Source: Gordius sp. MW1 (lineage: Eukaryota > Nematomorpha > Gordioida > Gordea > Gordiidae). From it: 64,000 bases of DNA. Within the stretch, counting starts at the first letter, position 1. The number at the start of each line of letters is the position of its first letter. This document shows positions 27,373 through 38,343 of the stretch, piece after piece. Where the stretch lies: contig OZ038531.1 in the NCBI GenBank assembly GCA_964036665.1, forward strand, positions 310,001 through 374,000, in the 5' to 3' direction. Position numbers and translations under genes: made by a program. Below the pieces are notes generated by a model, which saw only the letters and a list, made by a program, of their open reading frames with translations, was not told where the DNA came from and made no database searches.

Positions 27373-28736
27373 CAAGCCATTGATAAATAAATTTGAAAAA
27401 ATTTAAAAATATTATTTATCTATGGAAGAATTTGGTATGTATAAAAATAATTATAAATTAATTTTTTTAATTTAATTTTTTTACATTTAAATAATTTTTT
27501 TCCATCTTTTTTAAATGAAAGAGGTTCAAAATAATTTAAACCCCTTTTTTAAACTTTTTAAAGTATTTTTTCACTAATTTGACAAAAATTGTGATTATTT
27601 TAGCACAAAGTGCCATGATAAATTTATCAATATTTTTTTTAAATATTTTTAATTTTTTTAAAAATATCCCTAATAGGCATTACACAAAATCTCGAGAAAA
27701 TTCACCTATTTTATTTGTGCTCTCTTGTTTTTATTAATCTACTGTTTATTATTATATTATTACTTCCAAGAGGGTAAATTTCATATTTTTTAAATCCAAT
27801 TTTAGATTTGATTTAAATTTTTGTATTATTCAAAAGGTGTGGAACAATCAATATCCGGTATGCATATTGGGGATTATTAAAGGCTAATTAAAGTTAAATT
27901 ATTCAATAGAAGTCGGAGGTTTAATGAGAAGTAATCTTGTTTTGTTTTGAATGTTCATTCTAAAGTTGGAAAAACGGCTGGATTTGTTTGGTCTACCTTC
28001 GGTGGTCTGTTTTTCAAATTTCGACTAAGCCTAGTGGTCGACTAAACATCGACAGACCAAAAAAGCTTGGTCAGAAAGGTCAACCAAACAAAACCCAGCC
28101 ATTTTTACAACAGTAGTTCATAAAACTTTTTCATATCAAATTTATGAAATAACTTTAGGTACAAAATAATGTTGTGGCTAAAATGCGGGTACATTTTGAT
28201 GTATAAAATAAAGAAAAAAAGATTTTAATTTTGAAATTAGAGAAAAAATTAGAAACCTCAGCGGGTAAATATAAAATATTTTTGCAAGTGTAGGTTATTT
28301 AAATTTAAAATTGTTTTATTTAATTTAGATATATTAACAAAGTAGAAAGAGGTAATTACCATTTGTAAATACAATTGAATCGCGATATATGAATGTTTTC
28401 CTGATATTTATAATAATGTATAATCAAATTTAATTTTATTTAAGATGATTCAAATATAAAGTATATTATTAGATAAAAAAAACATATTTATTATTTATTT
28501 ATTCTATATTTGTTCATTTTATTTAATAATTTTTTATTAATTTTCTTTTTTAATTTATTTATTAATATATGTGTTTATAAGTTTAGCTTATTTATTTAAT
28601 TATTTAATGTTTTTATAATTACACTTTAAAGATCTAACACTATTAAATGAAGGTACCGCCAAAATTACAATATAGACAAGAGCCTAATGTGTTTTACAAA
28701 AAACTATTTTTATTTAGGAGTTGCGCCTATAGAAGG
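27373..28736. other. AT-rich intergenic DNA
   Basis: No coding pattern or RNA gene seen. The stretch holds long T- and A-runs. The only structured element is a short inverted-repeat transposon at 27961-28117, listed separately. Confidence 0.6.
27961..28117. mobile_element. MITE, TAGTGTTGT family, copy 1
   Basis: The ends are inverted repeats: AACGGCTGGATTTGTTTGGT on the left and ACCAAACAAAACCCAGCC plus TTTTTACAACAGTAG on the right. The interior contains AATTTCGACTAAGCC and GTGGTCGACTAAAC. The same family recurs in the CBP introns. No coding capacity. Confidence 0.7.
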
Positions 28737-28862
<126 letters not shown>

Positions 28863-29115
28863 TATTTATTTTATTCGATCTTGCAGAATGATGGTTGTGT
28901 TGTTCGTCCAAGAAAATATTAATAAATCTTTTAAAATTTATTGCATTGGCCATTAGAAATGCTATTGCCAAGCATCAAGCAAATAAATATTTACACATTA
29001 CAAATCTTGTATAAAAGTATTTTTTAATTACTTATTTCTTGGGCTAAATTATTATAAAGATTTGAAAGTAGATTAACATAGGAACTAGACTCATAATAAT
29101 ATATTTTTAATGTAT

Positions 29116-29271
29116 TTTTTTAATTAAAAAATATAAAAGATGTCTAATCAAAAATCATGAACTAATAATACATCCCCAATTTTTATTATGGCAATTATTG
29201 TAATTGAAGCAACATTGGGTTTAACAGTACTTATTAATACGGCCCGTCAAACAAAACTTTTTATTCTTTAA
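29116..29271 (+). pseudogene. Possible fragment of mitochondrial ND4L (nuclear copy)
   Basis: From 29161 the frame reads SPIFIMAIIVIEATLGLTVL followed by INTARQTKLFIL and a stop. A glutamate followed by a GLxxL(I/V) pattern in a hydrophobic helix is characteristic of the ND4L/NuoK family. Extending upstream requires reading TGA (29158-29160) as tryptophan, as in animal mitochondrial code. The match is short and the insect ND4L sequence I know is not close, so chance resemblance in AT-rich DNA remains possible. Confidence 0.2.
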
Positions 29272-29849
29272 CTATATTTATTATATTAAAACAGTTTTTT
29301 TTAAACATTATTCTTAAATCTTTATTTTTGATTTATTTAATCTTTTTGCCATTTTTTTCAATTAATATTTTAATTTATATTTAGGATATTATTCATCTAT
29401 TTTTTCTCTTATTTTATAAAAATGTTTTTATTGTTCTAATAATATAATTTTTAATGACATTCCCTATATTCCATAAAATATTAAACTTTTGTTAAATTTT
29501 ATAATTATTATTAGTCTATTTATTTATAATAATTTTCTACTAGCCGTCATAATTTAATTTTTTGATTTTTTACCATGTAATGTTTTTGTATACTTCTTTG
29601 ATAGAGTTATTTTTGTAGCATAGTGGGCGAACTTATTTCTATTGCCATAATTTGAAAATATTTTATATTAAACTTTTGTTATTTATGACCTTAAAATATT
29701 TTGGTGTCGTAATTATTTATTTAAGGCCAAAGATAGGACAGGAGAATAATTAGCTACTTTGAATACTATTGCATATTTATATTGTATTTAATTAATAAAT
29801 TTATTACCATAATATTATAACTCATTAAGGCTAGTCAATACATGTATAC
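29272..29849. other. AT-rich intergenic DNA
   Basis: Nothing recognisable apart from T-rich runs; no open frame with coding character. Confidence 0.5.
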
Positions 29850-30288
29850 TAGACCTGGAACGGGCTTGTTTACGTAAGTCGGCCAGCCCGTAATAAAAAT
29901 TTAAAAGCCCGGCTTGGCCCGGACCCGTTTTAAATTATAAGCTCGGGCGCCCTATTTTATACAAAGCCCGAGTTCAGCCCGGGCCTGTAAATTTTTTTTT
30001 ACCTATATGAAAAACAATATGTATGTGATAAAAATGTTAATAAAAGTATTGTTAAAATAATAAATAATTAATTCCCGATAAGACGAGATCCTCTATCTTT
30101 TAAGAGGCGATCTACAGGGAAAAAATTTATTTTACAAGTGGCACTTCGGGATATATATAATTATATAAGCCAAATAGACTTTAAGACCCTTATTTAAGTT
30201 ATCATGTTTTTACTAAAGTTATTTGGCTTCTTTACTTTTCCGCCATTTTTAATATTTAATTATTGATAAAAAATGAAAAAACAGTGAT

Positions 30289-30438
30289 CATGGGCGTAGC
30301 CAAGGGGGGGGGGGGACAGGGAGGGGCGGCTGTTTGTTGAAATTTATTAATATTTTGGCTAATATTTAAAAAAATATTATTTGCCCCTCCATAAATCATT
30401 TTTGACCCCCTCTAATTGCAATGCCAGCTACGCTCATG
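30289..30438. mobile_element. hAT-type MITE, GGGCGTAGCC family, with 8-bp target duplication
   Basis: A 150-bp element starting CATGGGCGTAGCCA and ending with its imperfect inverse, GCTACGCTCATG. It is bracketed by ACAGTGAT on both sides (30281-30288 and 30439-30446). An 8-bp duplication is the signature of hAT transposition. A G-run sits inside the left terminus and a C-rich tract inside the right one. No coding capacity. Confidence 0.85.
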
Positions 30439-30568
30439 ACAGTGATATTTTACAAAGCAACTTGAAGAAACAAATTTTAAAATTTGTTTTTATATTAGTT
30501 AATGAGTATATATACAAATAATCTTACATTTTTATTAAATTAATTAGCTTAAAATTGCAAGACAGTAT

Positions 30569-30681
30569 CAATGGGGAGGCAAGGATCGGCAGCTGCCCCC
30601 TCAAATCCAAAAATTCTTAATCTAAAAAAATTGCCATACGCTTACCTAAATTGCCCCAATTTAAATTGGCTACGTCCACGG
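30569..30681. mobile_element. Diverged copy of the GGGCGTAGCC MITE
   Basis: AATGGGGAGGCAAGG with GGCAGCTGCCCCCTC at the left and TTGGCTACGTCCACGG at the right match the family ends with several changes. No target duplication was recognised. Confidence 0.5.
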
Positions 30682-30834
30682 GATCATTGCATTGTGTATG
30701 AATATCTTTAACATTTATAATGCGGGTTGGGATATCGATGAATTAATGAACTAAGATGAAAATAAAATTAAACCTTCCTTGTTAATTTATTTGCATAAAA
30801 TAAATATAATTAGAACATTATAAAAACACCATCT

Positions 30835-31241
30835 TTAACCCTCGAGAGCATTCGTGGGACACCACGGACCCCACGATAGTTATAAACTAAAATACGTTTT
30901 TTTATATCATTATATGTTTGTGCAATTATATTTTTTATGCATTTCCGACTTTCTTTTAATAAAAAATTATTTTAATTTTATTCATTTGATATATGATAGT
31001 ACGAGGTAAAATGAGACGAAGCATTGATTAAAAAAAATAATATGACTTCAGAAAAATGTTAATATTTTATGTAATATTGTTTAATTATTTATCAAAATTT
31101 AGACCATCAATTAAGAGTCCTTTACAAACATATATTTAAAATCTAAGATAATTTCAATTAAAAGAAGTTAAAAAATGGGGACAAATATACCCCACGAATG
31201 CTCTCGCGTTTGGGATTTTTAGGAATACTCTTGAGGGTTAA
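30835..31241. mobile_element. piggyBac-type MITE flanked by TTAA
   Basis: The element is bounded by TTAA on both sides (30835-30838 and 31238-31241) and starts CCCTCGAGAGCATTCGTGGG. Its right end is inverted: GAGGG next to the TTAA, with CCCCACGAATGCTCTCGCG further in. TTAA duplication plus CCC..GGG termini is the piggyBac pattern. The ~400-bp interior is AT-rich and non-coding, so it would have been moved by an enzyme encoded elsewhere. Confidence 0.8.
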
Positions 31242-31432
31242 TACTAAATCTACTAAAATATGTAACGGGCTTTTAACGGGCCTTAAGTATATCTAGGTCC
31301 CGCCCGAACCGGCTAAGTTATATTACGGCCCGTCCAGGCCCAGCCCGTGGCCCGGCCGCGAACCGGGCCGTGCAAGTCTTTCCTCATAAATCTTAACTCA
31401 ATCCATACTGAACTATTTTAAAATATTAAATA

Positions 31433-31438
31433 TTTATT
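31433..31438 (-). promoter_or_regulatory. Candidate poly(A) signal of the minus-strand gene
   Basis: AATAAA on the minus strand about 120 bp after the stop codon at 31560. Other AATAAA-like strings exist in this AT-rich stretch. Confidence 0.35.
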
Positions 31439-31559
31439 TAATTATGTAGTAAAATAACGTTTAAATGACGAAAAGTTATATAAATATAGTATTAAAAACA
31501 ATAATTTAATGCACGGTGTCAATATGTTAATTCTGCGAATGAATTCGATTAAAATTTTT

Positions 31560-33706
31560 TTATTCATAATTATCGTCTGCTTTATCGCAATTTATCTTTT
31601 CTGTCGCATATTTTTTGCATTTCGGCGTTACCATAAATGAAAGAGATTTCCTTATTTTTCTCATCACAGAACCTCGTTTAGTTGGCGCGGGCTTAATTCC
31701 TTTTGGACTCAAGACACCATTGTAACTCTTTTTTGTGTCCGACATGAGTACATTATCTTTCTGAAACGCTTTTCTATATTTTCCATAATTAAACGAGTAC
31801 ATGAAGTTTAATTATAATTTAAAGGATAATTATTGTAGTTTAATAATGTCATCTGATTATATCCAGAAACATGAATAAAATCAACTTACCCTTTCCTTTT
31901 AACCATTTCTTGATATTTCTTTAAGGCATCTACGTCCGAGATACTCATCGAACGTTTTGGTAGGTTAGACTGATGACTAGCATTGTCAAGTTTTCTAAAA
32001 AAAAATATGGATATTAATTATCCTAAACAAGTATTTGATTTACATTTGAATACAAGTCATAGTTAGATATGTATTTCGACAAATAGATTACAAAAACTTG
32101 AAGAAAATATATTAAAGTGTAAAAACTTGTGATATATCCTTGGAGGAACCGGGGGAGGTTTGCAATCTCTTTCGATATCATTGAAGTCTTTGTCATTTTC
32201 AAATCCTACTTCAGACTCGAAACTGACATTACTGATTCGTTTGTCATCGACTTTGACAGATGTTATGGAATTTTTGGCAATAGTTGGGAGAGTTATAAAT
32301 ATTCTGTTTTCAACATTCGCATAATGTGGTTGCGCCAACAGATAACTTTGGTTTCTGCATCTTTCCATTTTAGATTCGCTATTTAAGAACTTTGGCTCAT
32401 TTCTAGTCTTTTCAAATGGTGCATTGAGTTCCTTTTTTAACTTGGCTAATTCTTTTTCATCAAAAAGCTCTTTAATCTCATTCTTTTTTGCAGTCTCATT
32501 GTCGTGGACCTTTACCGGTATCACATTTATGCCTTCACTTTCGTTAGGAGATTTTGGCAACGAGAAAATATGCACTTTGTTTATGTTAGTGGGTGCATGT
32601 TCATTCAAAATTTCTTTCTTCAAAATTTTTTCATACTTTAATTGATTTATGGATCCAAACGCAGGAGACATACTTATTTTCATATTAAAATTTAACGATT
32701 TCTCTATCATTTCCTTCAAATGTGGCTCCTCCTCAGATTTAACCCTTTCTACTTTGATTGATTCTTTTAAAATTGGGCTTTCGCTAGAAAAATTATCAAT
32801 CATAACTATAGAGGGCGCTTTAGATGTCTTTGAATCGCCATTTATAAAGTCTTTACTTTCAAATAAACTTGGAACATTGATTACCAATCCGTCATTAATT
32901 TCATGCTCTTTTTTCGTATCTATCAATTTTTCCAAGGTGCTCCTTCCATTAAAAAATGCATTTGCGACATTATTAATCGTTGCTTTGGGTATAGCTGCAA
33001 CTGGTTTAGAATCTTTGTCTAATGTATTATTCTTATGTTCTTTTTCGACAATGGCTGACCTCTTGTAAGTTTGATTAGGGGGGAATTTATAAATGCTACC
33101 AGCACATGATTGGACTTTTTCTTTGATAGTTACTGGATTTTCTAAGGTATTTTCCATCTTAGAAAATGCGTGCCTTATCTTACTAGCTGTCGTATAGGGT
33201 ATTCTAGAAGGTGTTTTATTGTTTTTATCTGCATCGCCCACCTTAAAGAATTCTTTTTCTACGGATGACATTATTTTAGGTTGAAATAGATCCGATTGTC
33301 CAATCACTTTTCCACCATTAGTCATAGAAAAAGTAGTATTTTGAATAATTGATGGGCCATTAGTGAAAGTAGTATTTAGGGATGGCTCCAAATCCAACTC
33401 AACCCTGTGAGGATTTTTCGTTAAATGTCCAATGGAAGCAATATTTTTATAACGTTTTTCAACTCTTTCTGTCGTCGAAGGAGTTTTAACGTTGCATTGG
33501 GTCTGTATAAATTTTTTATTGGTTACGTCAAATTTCCCTGAAACAGGAGTTTTATGTAGGATATCGGACTCGAGTGGACAAACTTTAGACTTCATATTGG
33601 ATGCCTTGGTGGGGAGCAAATATGATTTAACGTGTGTTGGACCAGATTTGTTACCAGCAGAATTCTGGGCAAACACATTACCGTCCCTTCTTTGCGGTGT
33701 ATTCAT
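31560..33706 (-). CDS. Unrecognised Ser/Thr-rich, probably disordered protein with SH3-ligand motif
   Basis: Three exons can be chained on the minus strand: 33706-32127 (phase 2 end, weak donor GTTTTT), 31994-31890 (acceptor after a T-run, donor GTAAGT) and 31773-31560 ending in TAA. Together they give 633 codons including the stop. I do not recognise the family. The protein is rich in Ser, Thr, Asn and Lys, without a signal peptide, membrane segment or visible folded domain. It carries several S/T-P sites (KTPVSG, KTPSRIP, LSPKG, VTPKC), a proline motif KPPPVPPR near residue 522 that fits an SH3 ligand, and a basic C-terminus (RKIRKSLSF, PKCKKYATEK). These suggest a kinase-regulated, cytoskeletal or nuclear scaffold, but that is inference. 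Exon 1 would otherwise read through into a hydrophobic tail and stop at 32063, so the splice at 32127 is favoured but not proven. Confidence 0.7.
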
Positions 33707-33793
33707 CGGAAAAATAATATATAAATCTCTTAACGCTTGTTTCTATGCGAAATAGAAACCGTAGAAGATAGTTAAACAAACACCTTAGCAAAG

Positions 33794-33868
33794 TCAAAGT
33801 GGTTTTAATCCCTCCAGGGCATGCTCTAACTCAGTAATTGACTGACGAGCTTTAGAAAGCGAGTCCAT
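33794..33868 (-). other. Short ORF (24 codons) upstream of the minus-strand gene
   Basis: On the minus strand, 88 bp before the ATG at 33706, the frame reads MDSLSKARQSITELEHALEG then LKPL and stops. It looks more like coding sequence than its surroundings (amphipathic, helix-like). It could be an upstream ORF in the 5' leader or the last codons of another transcript. An in-frame TGA precedes it. Confidence 0.25.
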
Positions 33869-34464
33869 AAACTTATATCCAAACTCATGGCGTCATACAA
33901 AATAATGATTTAATTTATGCCGTGAACTATAAGTTTTTAATTTATCATAACAATTTTTGCTTTAAAACATTTAATATTAGCAACTATTTAAAAATAAAAT
34001 AATTTTTACTTTAAAATCTATCCAAGAGTGAATATTAGCTTTGGCTAAAGACAAAGTTTGTGTGCAGGTTTATTAAGATGGGTAGGATATGGCTCGGATG
34101 GATACTGTTTTATTTTAACAAAATCAGAGCTGTCTCTTTTATATACAATTAGTTGGCGATTAATCAATAGAAATTATTAATAAAACTAATTATTAATTAA
34201 AGTATAGGTAAAATGTATGTTTTAAATAATAACTAATTTCTAAATGAACATAAATATTCCAAGTGAATAATTAATTACTTTTGTAGGATTTGATCTTTAA
34301 ACCACTTAATTTTTATTACAAATATAAAGTTAAACTATGCAATTTTTGTTATAAAAAATGCTTAATTATAAAAAAGTATTAGATATATATTGACAATAAA
34401 TGAAAGGATACAAAAACAAAAATATTTATAAAAGGCATTATCCGTTTCTTCGTCTTCTTTAAGA
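33869..34464. other. AT-rich intergenic DNA
   Basis: Probably includes the promoter of the minus-strand gene, but no TATA box or initiator can be singled out. No repeats or genes seen. Confidence 0.4.
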
Positions 34465-34703
34465 ATGGGCATTGAATCAATCAGAAAAATTAGATTTAGC
34501 GGAGGCATTGTCGATCGATTGTCTTAGTAGAAAACTATTCGAACTTTTTGAAGGAGGAGAGCGTTTATTAAGTTCTTCGAAAAAATTTAAAGCGCTCTTC
34601 CTATACGTCCCTGAGAACGACAAAACAATAGGAATAAAAATGGAGGTTTCTGATCAAGCTGAATATTTTACGGATTTACGATGCTCTGCCGATCTATGGG
34701 ATC
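34465..34703 (+). CDS. Isolated exon-like segment, unknown protein
   Basis: A pyrimidine-rich acceptor (TTCTTCGTCTTCTTTAAG) is followed by 239 nt of open frame and a consensus donor (GTGAGTAT at 34704). The encoded piece reads WALNQSEKLDLAEALSIDC, then a Leu/Phe-rich helix-like part, FLYVPENDKTIGIKMEV and LRCSADLWD. It has normal amino-acid balance, unlike random AT-rich frames here. I recognise no family and found no partner exons, so it may be part of a gene whose other exons are distant, or a relic. It lies 600-750 bp from the divergent minus-strand gene. Confidence 0.35.
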
Positions 34704-34825
34704 GTGAGTATTGTTGGAGGGTGCAAACAGATCAATACAGGTGTAGTCCCATTTAAAAAAAAAGACCTTTGTCCCATGGAATATTAAACTAGTTGTAAAG
34801 AACGATGAATAAGGACAGCTTTATA

Positions 34826-35001
34826 CATGGGCGTAGACAAGAGAAAAGGGGGGGGGGGGCAGGGAAGGCAGCTGCCCCCCTCTAAACTAAAAATTTGTTG
34901 TAATATATTAAAATTATGGCTAAAATGTCAAAAAGTGATCTCTTTACCCCTCCTTAAATCATTATTGCCCTTCTCTAATCCCAATGCTGGCTACGCGTAT
35001 G
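34826..35001. mobile_element. hAT-type MITE, GGGCGTAGCC family
   Basis: Starts CATGGGCGTAGACAAG, then a G-run and AGGCAGCTGCCCCCCTC; ends GCTGGCTACGCGTATG. Flanks GCTTTATA and GCTCTTAT resemble a decayed 8-bp target duplication. Confidence 0.75.
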
Positions 35002-35379
35002 GCTCTTATTAGATATCTTATATATAAAAATGAAACTATGTGTGTATATGTGTATGCCGCTACCAATTTTGTAAAACTACCAGACCGATTTGGCTCAAAA
35101 TTTCACAGTTTATTCCCCACACTCCCGAGCATGTTTTAAGGTTGGTTTGAGCCTAATCGGCCCAGTAGTTTTTGAGAAGTCAAGTTTTTTCTGTTTTATA
35201 AGTTATGGCAGTTAATAAAGACGTCATTTGACATCATATTGTGACAACAATCAAATTTAATAATGATAAGACGTTTATTTTTAAATACAAATAATCAGAA
35301 TTGTTTTAAACGTAACTTTTTTTCCATCCCGATAATCTACAAATAATCGAAGCCTTTTTTTCCATCCCGACAATCTACA

Positions 35380-36274
35380 AATCACTAGTCTACAAAAAAA
35401 CCATCCTGCAATCGGACCAATAATCCTGATAGAGAATTTTGCGCTGATCACAAATATGTTTTTAGTTTTTTCTCAAAACCTCTAGTTTTTGAGATAAATA
35501 ATGTTATAGGTGTAAAAAATGGCGTTTTTGGGGTATTTTGAAGTAGAATACCAACGCCATTTTAAATTTTTATTGAAAAAAATTAGTGTTTTTGTGTAAA
35601 TTTAAGTCTCATCTCCCCTTGTATTAATTTATTTTTTTTATTTCACCTCTATATTTAAATTATTACGCGTTTACGTGAACCCCTTCCCCTTATCAAAATT
35701 CGTACCACAACGTCTGGAAAAAGGAGTACATTAGAGTTTATACTACACACGCGCTGTTTACTAACACATATCTCTGTCCCTTCACATACACTCCTCTCTT
35801 TCTCCTCCACTCCCGCCCCCTTCATGTGTGCTTGGATAGATATGGGGGCGGGAGTGGAAGAGATGGAGAAAGAGAGAGAGATGTGTTAGTAAACAGCGCG
35901 TGTGTAGTATGGAGATGATTTGAACTCTAATGAACTCCTTTTTTCAACATAGTGGGACGAATTTTGATAAGGGGAAGGGGTTCACGTAAACGCGTATAAA
36001 TTTAAATAAGATGAAATGAAAAAAATAAATTAATACAAGGGGAGATGAGACTTAAATTTACACAAAAACACTAATTTTTTTCAATATAAATTTGCGTTGG
36101 TATTCTACTTCATAATACCCCAAAAACGCCATTTTTTACACCTATAACATTATTTATCTCAAAAACTAGAGGTTTTGAGAAAAAACAAAAATATATTTGT
36201 GATCAATTCTTTATCAGGATTATTGTCTGATTGCAGGATGGAATCACAAAGTCAAAATTTGTAGACTAGTGATT
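35380..36274. repeat. 895-bp foldback element (long inverted repeat)
   Basis: Two arms of about 430 bp are reverse complements with scattered differences. The outer ends are AATCACTAGTCTAC (35380) and GTAGACTAGTGATT (ending 36274); the inner ends are CCCGCCCCC (35812) and GGGGGCGGG (35844-35852), around a loop of about 23 nt. Matching landmarks include TACGCGTTTACGTGAACCCC against GGGGTTCACGTAAACGCGTA, and GCGCTGTTTACTAACACAT against ATGTGTTAGTAAACAGCGC. It has no open frame and no clear target duplication. It resembles foldback or long-TIR MITE elements. Confidence 0.92.
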
Positions 36275-36596
36275 ATTTATCAAATTTAAAAAGCAAAAGA
36301 TGTATGTAAAATAAATTTAGCAATATGCTTACTTATCTAAAACAATTGAAATTGAACTTACTATTTCCCAAATTCCCGAATTCGTAAACATGAAAACCAT
36401 GCATGCCCGGTGAAAGACCATTTATATTGCCGGTCATAAGAACGCTCTTATTGCCCTACAATATGACCAGCGTTTTAAATAAAAAAAGGCGTTTTGAGAA
36501 AAATAAGTAAATCGGAGCCGCTAACAATTTTGGAAATCTACCAGACCGATTTGGTTCAAAATTTCACACTTCATTCCTGACACTCTGGAATGCGAT

Positions 36597-37350
36597 AAAA
36601 ACATGCACAATCATCATTTGGGATGAATGTACGTTGGCACATAAAAAAGCACTCGAGGCGCTGGTTGTATACTCCGAGATTTGAGACAGATTGCACGTCC
36701 TATGGGAGGAGCTCTCTTGCTGCTAGCCGGTGACTTCCGTCAAACCTTGCCAGTCATCCTAAAGTCAACACCCTCCGATGAGCTTAATGCTTGCCTGAAA
36801 GCGTCATATCTTTGAAGAAGTGTGAAGATAATCACGCTAACCACCAACATGCGTGTTCATTTACTTCAAGATGATTCGGCGCAACCATTTGCTAACCAAC
36901 TGTTGGACTTGGGAGATGGTAAATTTCCAATTGAACCTACAACGCACGAAATATCATAATCGCACTTTTGCAAAATACAGTCATCAATTGAAGATGTCGT
37001 AAATTTGTGTTCCCGGAATTCTTATTAACTTCACAAATCACGACTGGCTTTATGAACGGGCTATCTTGGCTCTGAAGAATGACGACGCGAACAAAATAAA
37101 CAATCGCATTCTATTGAACATTCCCGGTGAACCATTTACTTACACATCTGTTGACACAGTTATCGATGCAGATCAGGCGGTGAATTATCCAACTGAATTT
37201 CTAAATTCATTGGCACCATCGGGAATGCCACCTCACAAATTGATTCTGAAAATTGGTTCACCTATAATGATCCTTCGCAATTTAAATCTACCTAAGTTGT
37301 GTAACGGAACCAGCATCAGGAACGCGGGTAAATGGCAAAACAACGTTTGC
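36597..37350 (+). pseudogene. Helitron Pif1-type helicase remnant
   Basis: Conceptual reading in several frames gives the helicase segments in order: IIIWDECTLAHKKALEAL (Walker B, motif II), MGGALLLLAGDFRQTLPVI (motif III), TTNMRVHL, NFTNHDWLYERAILA, then from 37066 an open stretch with NDDANKINNRILLNIPGEP, TYTSVDTV, NYPTEFLNSLAPSGMPPHK and IGSPIMILRNLNLPKLCNGT. The Walker A region is absent, stops and frameshifts interrupt the first half, and the last motifs (normally including a TINKSQGQ-like segment) are deleted, so the sequence jumps from LCNGT to the Helitron 3' end. Not functional. Confidence 0.85.
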
Positions 37351-37363
37351 CGGGTTCATCTAG

Positions 37364-38242
37364 TATATAATATAAACATTTTGTTTATTACTATTAAATT
37401 TGAACAAATTGCCAATACATTGTTGGGGCTGCTCCTAATACCACAACTATTGCCTTAATTACATGCCAATTAAAGATTAATGCTGAGTAGTTTATATGCC
37501 TTGTTTTAACTTCATTATAAAAATTTTGAAATTCAAAAAAATTCAACATTTTCATTTAATAAATATTAAATAGAAACGTCCTACGTTTTAAATTAACTCT
37601 TTGAGTAATTTAAAAAATAAGAATTGGTAACTTAACGCGATACCATATCGCAAATTATCTGCACTATTTTTAGTATTATAATATAACTTAATTAATGTGT
37701 CAGATCTTTTTGCAAGTTTAATTTAAAAAAAAACAGAAAATAACTCCTTAAACAAATTACTTCAAATAGGAACGTCCGCAATACAGTTGTACTACATTAA
37801 TGTTTTCAAATTAATTGCTAAGCATTTAACATTATGTGCATTCGCATTTTTATTAAATAGGAAAAAATCAAAGCGTCCTTATTAATAAAAAATCCAAATA
37901 AAATAAATTGCATATAGTAGTCCTTTGGAACAGTATAAATTAACGTGTACTTTTTATCATGGAAACAACGTCTGAAAACGACAACTTTTATCGGATGAAT
38001 ACGGTTGAAAGAAAAAAATGTGAAAAATTTTGAGGTAAAAATATTCATTTTTTTCGATTCTATGTGAAAGAGCGTAAAAAAATATATAAAAGTAAGCCGA
38101 TTTGAGAATCCTATTATCCTCGATTGACTTCCGAAAAGAGGTTTTAAGCTGCGAGAACTATCATTTTGACAAAAGACAACGTTTTATTGTTGCGATTAGT
38201 TTGTTGTATCGTAACGTGTTACGAGAGAGAAAAAAATATGCA
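37364..38242. other. AT-rich intergenic DNA
   Basis: No gene or repeat recognised. A minus-strand frame of 76 codons at 37818-38048 has no coding character. Confidence 0.5.
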
Positions 38243-38343
38243 AAAACATTGATAAATTAAAAGAATGTATGTTTTGCCCCCCTCTAAATGAACTTTTAAA
38301 CGTTTTGCCCTTCCCCTAATTCAAAACCTGGGTACGCCCATGA
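38243..38343. mobile_element. Right half of a GGGCGTAGCC-family MITE
   Basis: ATGCAAAAACATTGATAAATT through CCTGGGTACGCCCATG matches the right half of the complete copy at 39773-39941. The left end is missing. Confidence 0.75.

Larger units (their letters stand above)
29850..31379. mobile_element. TIR element with GGCCCG-rich ends, nested with other MITEs
   Basis: Both ends are GC-rich islands in AT-rich DNA and are inverted: TAGACCTGGAACGGGC at the left, and on the opposite strand at the right AAGACTTGCACGGCCCGG. Subterminal regions repeat GGCCCG/CGGGCC motifs, a style known from hAT-type non-autonomous elements. I could not see a clear target duplication. The interior holds three later insertions (30289-30438, 30569-30681, 30835-31241). 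No transposase frame was seen. Confidence 0.55.
35016..37363 (+). mobile_element. Rearranged Helitron with Pif1-helicase remnant
   Basis: The 5' end A^TCTTATATATAAAAATGAAAC and the 3' end AACGTTTGCCGGGTTCAT then CTAG before T have the family form. Near the 5' end is the common Helitron phrase CAGACCGATTTGGCTCAAAA; a second copy of it (CAGACCGATTTGGTTCAAAA) occurs at about 36540, just before the helicase remnant. The body may therefore combine two overlapping copies. A foldback element occupies 35380-36274. The coding part is listed separately. Confidence 0.75.

Noticed and set aside
29850..31379. 8-bp target duplication for the GGCCCG-ended element
   Set aside because: Flanks compared by eye (ATGTATAC and TCCTCATA) do not match, so the hAT assignment stays tentative.
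32129..33755. Several plus-strand frames of 73-139 codons
   Set aside because: Shadows of the minus-strand gene, whose single long frame and phase-consistent splices are more convincing.
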